Source: UBA5399 sp964592125
GTDB lineage: Bacteria > Bacillota > Clostridia > Christensenellales > Christensenellaceae
Length of the DNA: 16,775 nt
Direction of reading: 5' to 3'
Assembly (NCBI GenBank): GCA_964592125.1
Contig: CAZQBV010000067.1
Span: forward strand, 1-16,775
The notes beneath the pieces were generated by a model. It had not been told where the DNA came from and searched no databases. It saw only the letters and a list, made by a program, of their open reading frames with translations. Shown here one piece after another: positions 7,078 through 12,957 of this stretch; within the stretch, counting starts at the first letter, position 1, and each line of letters begins with the position of its first letter. Made by a program: the position numbers and the translations under genes.

Positions 7078-7338
7078 TCATTCTCCTGTCTTTCCTTTGG
7101 TTAGCTGCTTAAATAATTCAAATGCACCCGTTGCGGATAGCCCACTGGCCAGCCCCCCCAACAGGGTTAAAAAATCGAACCGTTCTTGATTCCAAATATT
7201 AAACACAATGCCCAACAAGCCCAAAATCAGCGGGATGTATTTGTTGGGAATAAAAGTGAGGCTGTGCTTAATTAACGCCCCCACAGCCACACAGGCCGCC
7301 ATTACCACCACAATTACATATTCATTCAGTATTTCCAT
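7078..7338 (-). CDS. Phage holin, Hol44/superfamily V type
   Basis: This is an 86-residue holin that would form membrane lesions to release or activate the endolysin at lysis. Hydrophobic segments lie at about 6-28 and 36-50, and a third amphipathic one at 57-75 (FLTLLGGLASGLSATG). The pattern FIPNKYIPLILGLLGIVFN followed by GLASGLSATGAFELFKQL matches what I know of the Phage_holin_5_2 (Hol44) family, as does the length. The start ATG at 7338 has AGGAG 7 bases upstream, overlapping the amidase stop codon. It lies between the endolysin and the last lysis-module gene. The gene carries no visible dual start. Confidence 0.85.
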   Translation of the reverse strand: MEILNEYVIVVVMAACVAVGALIKHSLTFIPNKYIPLILGLLGIVFNIWNQERFDFLTLLGGLASGLSATGAFELFKQLTKGKTGE

Positions 7339-7347
7339 GCGGTTCTC

Positions 7348-8181
7348 CTATTCCAGTGTAACATACACAAAATCGTTTTGTGCCGAAGCATTGCCCGCTG
7401 TGTCATACGCACGCACGCGCATCACATATTTGCCCCGCTGCCCGCCAAACAAGCCGAGCACATTCACTCGTTTTGCCCAGCGCGCGGGGTCTGTAGCGTT
7501 TTGCTTTGCCTGCAACACTTTCACAGCACTGCCGCCCAACGCCACCGGATATATGCGAAACTCCACCCGTGCCACACCTGCCGCCGCATTTACGCCTGTG
7601 GCCACAAAATCCACAATGCCCGCAGCGCCATCCACTACCTTTGCCATATACCCTGCTATTTGTGGCAACTCGGGTGCAGCTTCCTTTTCGCGGCCGCCAT
7701 TCCTTATATATTCCCGAATTTCCTGTATGGGAAAATACGTGCCCGGGCAATCTGTATAGCCTGCCCCTGCGGCCTCTTTGTGCGAAACAATTTGCGACAC
7801 GCTTTCAAACTTGTACTGCCGCACAACATCCGCAACCACACGCTTCAACGCATCCAGTTGCGCCAAGGGCATTTTCTGCGTGTTAAAGTTTCCATTGCAC
7901 ACAATGCCCACACTGCGGGCATTCATGCCCTTTGTGGTGGGGTAGCTGTTGCTTACGTGCCCACCTTCATACTCCAGCCCGCGACCCCACTGCACTGTGC
8001 CATCCAGCCCCACATAAATGTTGTAATCTATTCCCTTGTGCCCATTGGCCTTGTGCATTTGATGAATGGCCTGCACGCTCATGTTGCCCTCCACATGGTG
8101 CAATATAATCAGGTCAGTTTTGCTGCGCTTGGTTAGGCTGCTGCTAAATTGCAGCCCTACATCCTTCACATAGTCAAACAT
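7348..8181 (-). CDS. Phage endolysin: N-acetylmuramoyl-L-alanine amidase
   Basis: This 277-residue zinc amidase cuts the bond between N-acetylmuramic acid and L-alanine in peptidoglycan. Residues about 20-160 are an Amidase_2/T7-lysozyme-type domain. Expected zinc ligands are His28 (LIILHHVEG), His134 (IVSHKEAAG) and Cys145 (TDCPG); Tyr53 in GIDYNIYVG fits the catalytic tyrosine. Thr143 replaces the lysine found in T7 lysozyme, as in many family members. There is no signal peptide, so export would depend on the holin. The C-terminal part (about 185-277) ends in RVRAYDTAGNASAQNDFVYV, which looks like an Ig-like or Bsp-like beta-sandwich; it is not an SH3, LysM or choline-binding repeat, so its wall target is open. 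The start overlaps the preceding gene by 8 bases. Confidence 0.92.
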   Translation of the reverse strand: MFDYVKDVGLQFSSSLTKRSKTDLIILHHVEGNMSVQAIHQMHKANGHKGIDYNIYVGLDGTVQWGRGLEYEGGHVSNSYPTTKGMNARSVGIVCNGNFNTQKMPLAQLDALKRVVADVVRQYKFESVSQIVSHKEAAGAGYTDCPGTYFPIQEIREYIRNGGREKEAAPELPQIAGYMAKVVDGAAGIVDFVATGVNAAAGVARVEFRIYPVALGGSAVKVLQAKQNATDPARWAKRVNVLGLFGGQRGKYVMRVRAYDTAGNASAQNDFVYVTLE

Positions 8182-8401
8182 TCTGCTGCCCTGCCTTTCC
8201 CTCCAGCTTTTTCAGTTCCTGCGCCATGGCGCTGTTCACCAGCGTGGTTACCTCGTCATGCAATGTTGCCAGCACCGGTTGTATGCAAATGGCAGGAACG
8301 CGCAACAATGTTTCTCTGGTTGCGTTTGTAATGGCTTTTTGATACTTAACCACTTCCTCCCAAATGTTTACCGTTTGTAATTGCGTTGTTTTTTCTGTCA
8401 T
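8174..8401 (-). CDS. Small phage protein between tail fibre and endolysin
   Basis: This is a 75-residue, mostly helical, charged protein that I do not recognise. The start is the ATG at 8401, with AAAGGAA about 9 bases upstream. A longer frame starting with GTG at 8473 would run through a terminator hairpin and is less likely. It contains the amphipathic segment EEVVKYQKAITNATRETLL and a Lys/Glu-rich end. Its stop codon overlaps the start of the amidase, so the two are probably translationally coupled. A role in tail tip assembly or lysis timing is possible but unsupported. Confidence 0.65.
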   Translation of the reverse strand: MTEKTTQLQTVNIWEEVVKYQKAITNATRETLLRVPAICIQPVLATLHDEVTTLVNSAMAQELKKLEGKAGQQNV

Positions 8402-8440
8402 CTCTGTTGTTCCTTTCTCTCGGCTGTTTTTTCGGGGCAC

Positions 8441-8465
8441 AAAAAAACCCGGGCTTTTGCCCCGG
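8441..8465 (-). terminator. Terminator between tail and lysis genes
   Basis: Read on the minus strand, CCGGGGC (8459-8465) folds on GCCCGGG (8448-8454) with a 4-base loop, one internal mismatch, and a run of seven T's (8441-8447). A competing perfect pairing, CGGGGCA (8458-8464) with TGCCCCG (8433-8439), encloses the U-run. The element separates the tail fibre gene from the lysis genes. Confidence 0.6.
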
Positions 8466-8528
8466 CCATGCACCCCGATTCATATTTTCGTAATTTTCTG
8501 TAACATTGTTCTATTGTAGTTCTGTTTT

Positions 8529-10541
8529 TCAGTTCTTCATCTGCTCCATTTTGTCCAGCCGTGCTTGCAGCTGCGCAATTTGCGCATCCTTTTCCTCGGC
8601 CAGCTCCTGCACTGCCCGGGTGGTCATGGAAATATAGCTATACAAATCCACACTGGCATCTTCTGATTCCTTGGGTGCGGTCAGCACCTCCTGCGGGCAG
8701 CCCTCGTCCTCTATCACCAGGCCAATTTGCTGCTTTCCGTTTTCTTTGCGCTTGTACTGAAAAACAGTTGTGTTGCGCAGGGTGGAAAGTGCGCCTGTGT
8801 ATTCCTGTATCTCCGTTTTATTGGCTAGGTTGGAATTGTTTCCGAAGGTTTGGCCGTTTATCGTGCCCTTAATGGTGGCAGTTCCTTCTACATTAAGATT
8901 TCCATGGGCTGTGATATCCTGTGCTTCAAGCGTTGTAAAAAGTTCTCCCCCAGCACTTCTAATTAACACCTTGCCGGAGCTTCTCAGAACTAAATCACTC
9001 GCATTTGCTTTTATATACCCCCCAATTGCCAAATTATCACTTAATGTAATGCCACCTGCTTTTAACGTAATATTACCATCTGGAATGTACACGCCTCCAT
9101 TTGCAGTAATGCTTTCCTGAGAGATCAATTTTCCTTTACTCTCAATATTTCCCTCAGCCTTGATATAACCAAGGGATACTATATTACTTTTTGAATCTAA
9201 GTCACCATGTAGAACCATTTTAGATCGCCCCGTAATCTGACCATCTGCAATAAAGCTACCGCTATGCTCATTTTCTTCGGATGCATAAATTGCTCCCGCA
9301 GTCAATGTGTGGCTTACATTCATTCTGGGGGCAAAATAGTTGGCTTGAATGTCCACACCTTCTTTTATAATCAAACTACCTTTTTCCATTTCCAATCCAT
9401 TTTGTGTCACCTTCACAATGGGATCATACCCGTTCTTTATCACCACCTCGTTTGGTGCCGCAATCACCACGTTATTAAATGCTTGGTTTCCGCTTTCTTC
9501 GCCAATCAGCACAGCCTCTGCTCTTGCCGTTATCAGCCTTTTGCCCGATGAAAACAAGCCCTCGCAGCAATCCGGTTTAAAGTTCAGCTTATTCTCCAGC
9601 GTCAGTTCTTTTTCCATGGTAATGGTACCAGTGGTGGTGATGTTCCCACCCAGCTTTTCCAGCTCAAAGCTGCCCATAGAAAGCGTGCCCTTCACCTCTA
9701 CATCCCTATCAAAAACAGTCGTCTGGGTGTTTACTGCCAAATTTGCACTGGCATCCCCCAGCACCACGCCGCCATCATCGTTGGCCGACAGCACATTACG
9801 TTCCACGCCGTTCTTTGCCGCCGTCACCGCCACACCACCGCTGTTCCAGCCAATGTTCAAGCTGCGTGCCCCACCATCGCTTACCGCCAGCTTTGTGGGC
9901 ACGGTTACGCTGCCATCCTCTCGCAGCTCCACCACTCTTTTTTCGCCTGCACTGCCCTTGCCAATTACAAATTCCACAACGCTGGCGCCGTCATTCTCCA
10001 CCCGACGAATGGAAAACAATGTTTCATCCTTGCCATACAGGTTCAGCGCTTCCAGCCCTGCGCTGCGCATGGCACGCTCCCTGCGTCTTATGCTGCCATT
10101 CACAATTTGGAACACCGCAAATTCCACTTCATAGCGCCCAAAGTTCTCTATGTTCTTGTCGTTAATATCCTGCTGTATGGGTGCAGGGAATGCCGTCACT
10201 GCGGAATAGTCCATTTCCCATCGACCTTGAGCAAACACGCCATCCCCAGCTTCCAGCGCCATATCCAGCACATATTTCAGCCGAATATATCCGTTCTCCA
10301 GCTGTGGCGCAAGGTCTAGCACTTCTTCATCATCGTTTTGCAGCACGCGCCCGCACATTACAAAGTAGCCCGGCGCTACACTAATTTGTGTTTTTATGGA
10401 ATCCTCCACCACTTCTGCGTTCATGTAAATATCCACATTGCAGCCACAAAGCACACCATCCGTGGGAAATACCTTTCGCAGTATGTTTCCCCAGTCCTTC
10501 GCCGTGTTGTTCCTGTTGTCAAATATCAATCCGTTTATCAT
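8529..10541 (-). CDS. Phage tail fibre with C-terminal S74 intramolecular chaperone
   Basis: This 670-residue protein probably forms trimers that bind the host surface. The ATG at 10541 is chosen because GGGAG lies 8 bases upstream; a TTG five codons earlier overlaps this site. Residues about 1-150 form the tail-attachment region. Residues about 190-560 are made of short repeated strands (for example GYIKAEGNIESKGKLIS), as in triple-stranded beta-helical shafts. The last 101 residues are a peptidase S74-type chaperone: SNLANK with Ser570 and Lys575 fits the S-x4-K dyad. TTVFQYKRK, QIGLVIEDEG and YSYISMTTRAVQELAEE follow, then a terminal coiled coil. S74 domains fold the trimer and often cut themselves off just before the Ser, which would release about 100 residues. 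Base composition varies sharply along the gene (see findings). Confidence 0.88.
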   Translation of the reverse strand: MINGLIFDNRNNTAKDWGNILRKVFPTDGVLCGCNVDIYMNAEVVEDSIKTQISVAPGYFVMCGRVLQNDDEEVLDLAPQLENGYIRLKYVLDMALEAGDGVFAQGRWEMDYSAVTAFPAPIQQDINDKNIENFGRYEVEFAVFQIVNGSIRRRERAMRSAGLEALNLYGKDETLFSIRRVENDGASVVEFVIGKGSAGEKRVVELREDGSVTVPTKLAVSDGGARSLNIGWNSGGVAVTAAKNGVERNVLSANDDGGVVLGDASANLAVNTQTTVFDRDVEVKGTLSMGSFELEKLGGNITTTGTITMEKELTLENKLNFKPDCCEGLFSSGKRLITARAEAVLIGEESGNQAFNNVVIAAPNEVVIKNGYDPIVKVTQNGLEMEKGSLIIKEGVDIQANYFAPRMNVSHTLTAGAIYASEENEHSGSFIADGQITGRSKMVLHGDLDSKSNIVSLGYIKAEGNIESKGKLISQESITANGGVYIPDGNITLKAGGITLSDNLAIGGYIKANASDLVLRSSGKVLIRSAGGELFTTLEAQDITAHGNLNVEGTATIKGTINGQTFGNNSNLANKTEIQEYTGALSTLRNTTVFQYKRKENGKQQIGLVIEDEGCPQEVLTAPKESEDASVDLYSYISMTTRAVQELAEEKDAQIAQLQARLDKMEQMKN

Positions 10542-10605
10542 TTCCTGTTCTCCCAACTTATTTATTTTTAGGGGCGCTTGCCCCCAATGTTCCAGTTTGT
10601 TTTTG

Positions 10606-11586
10606 TTACCCCAGCAGCTGCACCAGCTTTTCGTCTATCATCAGCCGCAGCTCTCCCGTTTTGTAGAAGGTGCGAGGGTCTGTGCTTTTTTTGCTGATAG
10701 AGCTGATATAGCTGCGCAGCACCCGCCCTTTCTCTGTTCTTATTTGCACCTCGTCGCAAAATCCATACTGCTTTTCAGTGGCAAACTCTATCAGGTGCGA
10801 ATAGCTGCTTTCCCTAAATTTGGCCAACACCTCTTCCTCCACCTTTTCTGCGTTCGATACCACCAGCTTTTCCCAGCTACCCTGCATACGGCCTGCCATG
10901 GTATACTTTTGCGTTATGCTGCCATCCTCCAGCCGATACCAGTCCGAAACCTCGCCCGTGTCCTGTGCATAGGCCGAAACACGGCCAATCTGGCTTTGCG
11001 CGAAGCTTTCCTCCAACACTTCAAATGCGGATAGCTTCAAATCTATTTTGTGCATTGGCCTGTCTCGCCGCAGCAACGACACCCGCAGCTTGCTGCCCAC
11101 CGCGTCAAACTCGGTAAAAATGCCCTGCTCTTCCCGCACCTTTGCCATGAATGCCTTCATGTTCCACAGTCCTCCATCCACATCCGGGCAAATGTCTGCT
11201 GCCGTTTTGGTGCAGGCCTGCACCTCTAGGTACGGCAGGCGGTACAGCAAATCCTCCACCTGCAAAAACTCCCTCTCCAGTTGTCGTTTCATAAAGCTTT
11301 CCACGCTGCTGGCAGTGTTGCCCTCCGTGTGGAACAGCGCTCGCTGAAACAGATTTTCTATTGCGCTGCAGGTTAGCACCAGCACGCCCGGTTGCTCCTC
11401 CACTTCCTCCACCACACCGCAAAAATTGCCCATAAAAGCCAAATCCCCGGCTGCCACGTTTTTATCGCGCCCGGGGATGGTAATGCTGGAGCTATCTTCG
11501 TATATGGATTTCACCGTCACTTCATACTCTGCCGGCGCATGGTATTTCGTGCGAAATGTCCTGCCGTCTTTGATATAACAAATCAT
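10606..11586 (-). CDS. Phage tail hub / Tal-like baseplate protein
   Basis: This 326-residue structural protein has the position (after the distal tail protein, before the fibre) and general makeup of the siphovirus tail-associated hub protein. The N-terminus (MICYIKDGRTFRTKYHAPAE) and the mixed beta pattern up to about residue 130 resemble the hub fold. AFEVLEESFAQSQIGRVSAY at about 186-205, and VSDWYRLEDGSI after it, are consistent with Gp37-like or Gp44-like hub proteins. No peptidase, amidase or lysozyme motif follows, so this is the short form without a cell-wall-degrading tail domain. The start ATG at 11586 has AGAGGA about 9 bases upstream. The 389-base gap before it holds a convergent toxin module. 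The role is inferred mainly from order and size. Confidence 0.65.
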   Translation of the reverse strand: MICYIKDGRTFRTKYHAPAEYEVTVKSIYEDSSSITIPGRDKNVAAGDLAFMGNFCGVVEEVEEQPGVLVLTCSAIENLFQRALFHTEGNTASSVESFMKRQLEREFLQVEDLLYRLPYLEVQACTKTAADICPDVDGGLWNMKAFMAKVREEQGIFTEFDAVGSKLRVSLLRRDRPMHKIDLKLSAFEVLEESFAQSQIGRVSAYAQDTGEVSDWYRLEDGSITQKYTMAGRMQGSWEKLVVSNAEKVEEEVLAKFRESSYSHLIEFATEKQYGFCDEVQIRTEKGRVLRSYISSISKKSTDPRTFYKTGELRLMIDEKLVQLLG

Positions 11587-11636
11587 GTCGTTTTTCCTCT
11601 TTTGTACTAGTTTTTATAGATCTTTATGTTGGATTG

Positions 11637-11794
11637 CCTCCGTAAACCGCAGCAGAAAAACCCAAAGCATCACAACTACAGAGCGGGGATTCCTTTTTGT
11701 TGTACATACACTTTTCATATACCGCCCCGAAGTGTTCTGTGCTTTGCCGTGGCTGCTTGCGCCCCCGCGTTTGGGTGGAAAGGAGGTGACGCCC
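11637..11794 (+). promoter_or_regulatory. Toxin mRNA leader with possible Shine-Dalgarno sequestration
   Basis: CCTCC (11637-11641) can pair with the GGAGG core (11782-11786) of the toxin ribosome binding site, and GCGGGG (11682-11687) can pair with CCCCGC (11763-11768) in the same leader. Long-range pairing that hides the start region of full-length mRNA is a known control in type I toxins. The pairing is short and the transcription start is unknown. Confidence 0.3.
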
Positions 11795-11863
11795 ATGGAG
11801 TATTTAATCCTATTTGCAATTATTTTGATTGTGCTATGGAAGATATTTTCGGAAAAAAAATAA
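11795..11863 (+). CDS. 22-residue hydrophobic type I toxin peptide
   Basis: This peptide of 22 residues, MEYLILFAIILIVLWKIFSE and then two lysines, is one membrane helix with a charged C-terminus. That is the build of Fst/TxpA/holin-like type I toxins, which insert in the cytoplasmic membrane. Its ribosome binding site AAAGGAGGTGA (11779-11789) is almost the full complement of the 16S 3' end, and the spacing of 8 bases to ATG is ideal; such over-strong sites are typical of these toxins. It lies on the strand opposite to all flanking phage tail genes, in a 389-base gap between two of them. A minus-strand promoter and terminator downstream predict a convergent antisense RNA overlapping its 3' end. 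No confident plus-strand promoter was found. Fst family membership is an inference from build and setting, not an alignment. Confidence 0.75.
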   Translation: MEYLILFAIILIVLWKIFSEKK

Positions 11864-11892
11864 CCGCCCTCGGCAAAGGTCGTGGTTATTTT
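11853..11892 (-). terminator. Shared terminator of toxin mRNA and antisense RNA
   Basis: AAAATAACC (11857-11865) and GGTTATTTT (11884-11892) form a 9-bp stem. On the minus strand it runs into eight T's (complement of 11853-11860), which makes it a good terminator for the antisense RNA and also a barrier within the tail operon. On the plus strand only a short T-run (11889-11892) follows, so it is a weaker end for the toxin mRNA. Confidence 0.75.
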
Positions 11893-11936
11893 ATACAGTA
11901 ACCAATTACGACTGACCGTTTAGTGATCATGTCCTT
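11853..11936 (-). ncRNA. Predicted antisense RNA antitoxin
   Basis: A minus-strand promoter (11943-11969) and the terminator at 11853-11892 define an RNA of about 80 bases. It covers the last codons, the stop and the 3' region of the toxin mRNA, as convergent type I antitoxins do (RatA/TxpA and RNAII/Fst are known cases). It would block or destabilise the toxin mRNA by base pairing. The RNA is predicted only from its promoter and terminator, and its exact ends are approximate. Confidence 0.6.
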
Positions 11937-11942
11937 ACTTTT

Positions 11943-11969
11943 ATTATACCCCATTTGCCCCCCTATCAA
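11943..11969 (-). promoter_or_regulatory. Promoter of the antisense RNA
   Basis: On the minus strand TTGATA (11964-11969) and a perfect TATAAT (11943-11948) are separated by 15 bases, shorter than the ideal 17; a -10 shifted by one base would give 16. It lies just after the stop codon of the distal-tail gene, outside any coding sequence. Confidence 0.6.
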
Positions 11970-11975
11970 CACCAA

Positions 11976-12842
11976 TTACCCCTTATAGTATTCATACACA
12001 CTCAGTTCGTGTTCGCTGGCTCCCTTGTAGCTTGGCGCCAGCTCGCAAGAGAACGCAAGCTCCACCTCCACACCCACAGGCAGCGTAAAAAAGCTATTGC
12101 TGCTAATGTCCAGCAAATGGGTAATATCCCGCGACCCATCCTTGGTTACCTTGTGAATGCCCGAGCTGTTGCAACGAGAGGAAAACCGCAGTTGTTCGCC
12201 CTGCTGCAACGAGGTTGCCGAGGCATCCATCACGCCCAGCAGCTTGCCGCTGCTTTTTTCTTTCGCCGTTAGCACAGGCTTTATCAACGGCCCATTTGCC
12301 ACAAATTCCACCGCCGCAGGAAAATGCCCCACCGCCTTGTATGTCATTTTGTCCCGCACCACGTTTTGGGAAAAGCGAAAGGGCATCAGCAGTTCAAACT
12401 GCATTGGCTCCTTTGCCTCGTTGCTTCTTAGGCTAAACGTTTGCGTTTCTCGCGTGTAGTACGGCGTTTTGCCCCGCAGAGATATGGGGATTTCCATTGT
12501 GCCATACGGCATCATTTCGGATAGCGATACACTTTCCAAATCCACATCCATCCACAACTTGCGGTATTTGGTGGGTTGATAAATCAGCTTCATATCGCCC
12601 GATTGGTTGAACCAATCCACCAGCTTGCCATATGTCACATAATCATCTTTGCGAATTACAATTTCGCCCACAATATTTGGCTGCTCGAAGTCTATGCCCG
12701 TCTCGTTGTAGAACCCATTTTCTGCCCGTGCATAGCTTCTGTTATCCACAAAGCCCAGCCCCTGCGGTTTGTGGAAAAACAGCTCTGCGCTTTGCAGCGA
12801 CAACAGCTTTCCCTGTCCATTTTCTAAATAAAATTTTCTCAT
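11976..12842 (-). CDS. Siphovirus distal tail (Dit)-like protein
   Basis: This is a 288-residue tail structural protein. The order tape measure, this protein, hub, fibre is the standard siphovirus tail-tip order, in which the Dit protein forms the hexameric ring joining the tail tube to the hub. The N-terminal half has DDYVTYGKLVDWFNQSGDMK and LIYQPTKYRKLWMDVDLESV, which resemble the N-terminal belt domain of Sipho_tail-type proteins (residue-level binding domains in the ring). The middle has the ISLRGKTPYYTRETQTFSLR segment typical of strands in that fold. The C-terminal half (about 165-288) is a beta-rich galectin-like candidate. The ATG at 12842 has only a weak ribosome binding site (TAGG), so translation may depend on the tape measure gene upstream. 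The role is inferred from order plus moderate sequence resemblance. Confidence 0.75.
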   Translation of the reverse strand: MRKFYLENGQGKLLSLQSAELFFHKPQGLGFVDNRSYARAENGFYNETGIDFEQPNIVGEIVIRKDDYVTYGKLVDWFNQSGDMKLIYQPTKYRKLWMDVDLESVSLSEMMPYGTMEIPISLRGKTPYYTRETQTFSLRSNEAKEPMQFELLMPFRFSQNVVRDKMTYKAVGHFPAAVEFVANGPLIKPVLTAKEKSSGKLLGVMDASATSLQQGEQLRFSSRCNSSGIHKVTKDGSRDITHLLDISSNSFFTLPVGVEVELAFSCELAPSYKGASEHELSVYEYYKG

Positions 12843-12957
12843 ACACGCCTACTTTCTCTTAACTTTCAATTCTCCACTGCCCTTTTACCACCCTTGGCCT
12901 TATCCCTTGACCTTCACTTTCCACTTTCAATTTTCAATTTTCCACTTCCCAACTGCC
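12843..12957 (-). other. Purine-rich spacer with a repeated 19-mer
   Basis: The 115 bases between the tape measure and Dit genes are almost all pyrimidine on the plus strand (purine in the mRNA). TTTCAATTCTCCACTGCCC (12864-12882) recurs with 17 of 19 matches at 12932-12950, and TTCAATT occurs in tandem just before it. No gene or clear terminator is present. Confidence 0.55.

Noticed and set aside
8402..8473. GTG-started extension of the small protein before the endolysin
   Set aside because: It would be translated through a terminator hairpin; an ATG with a ribosome binding site exists at 8401.
9349..10134. 261-codon plus-strand frame opposite the tail fibre gene
   Set aside because: It is low-complexity (Ser/Pro/Thr-rich), has no ribosome binding site and mirrors the codon bias of the real gene on the other strand.
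8529..10541. Diversity-generating retroelement variable region in the tail fibre
   Set aside because: No reverse transcriptase, template repeat or adenine-rich variable repeat was found nearby.
10566..10600. Hairpin between hub and fibre genes (GGGGC/GCCCC) as a terminator
   Set aside because: The stem is only 5 bp and on the minus strand is followed by TAAAAAT, not a U-run.
11614..11796. 60-codon minus-strand reading frame overlapping the toxin leader
   Set aside because: It has no ribosome binding site and Arg/Lys/Ser-rich composition without family features; it is the shadow of the toxin leader.
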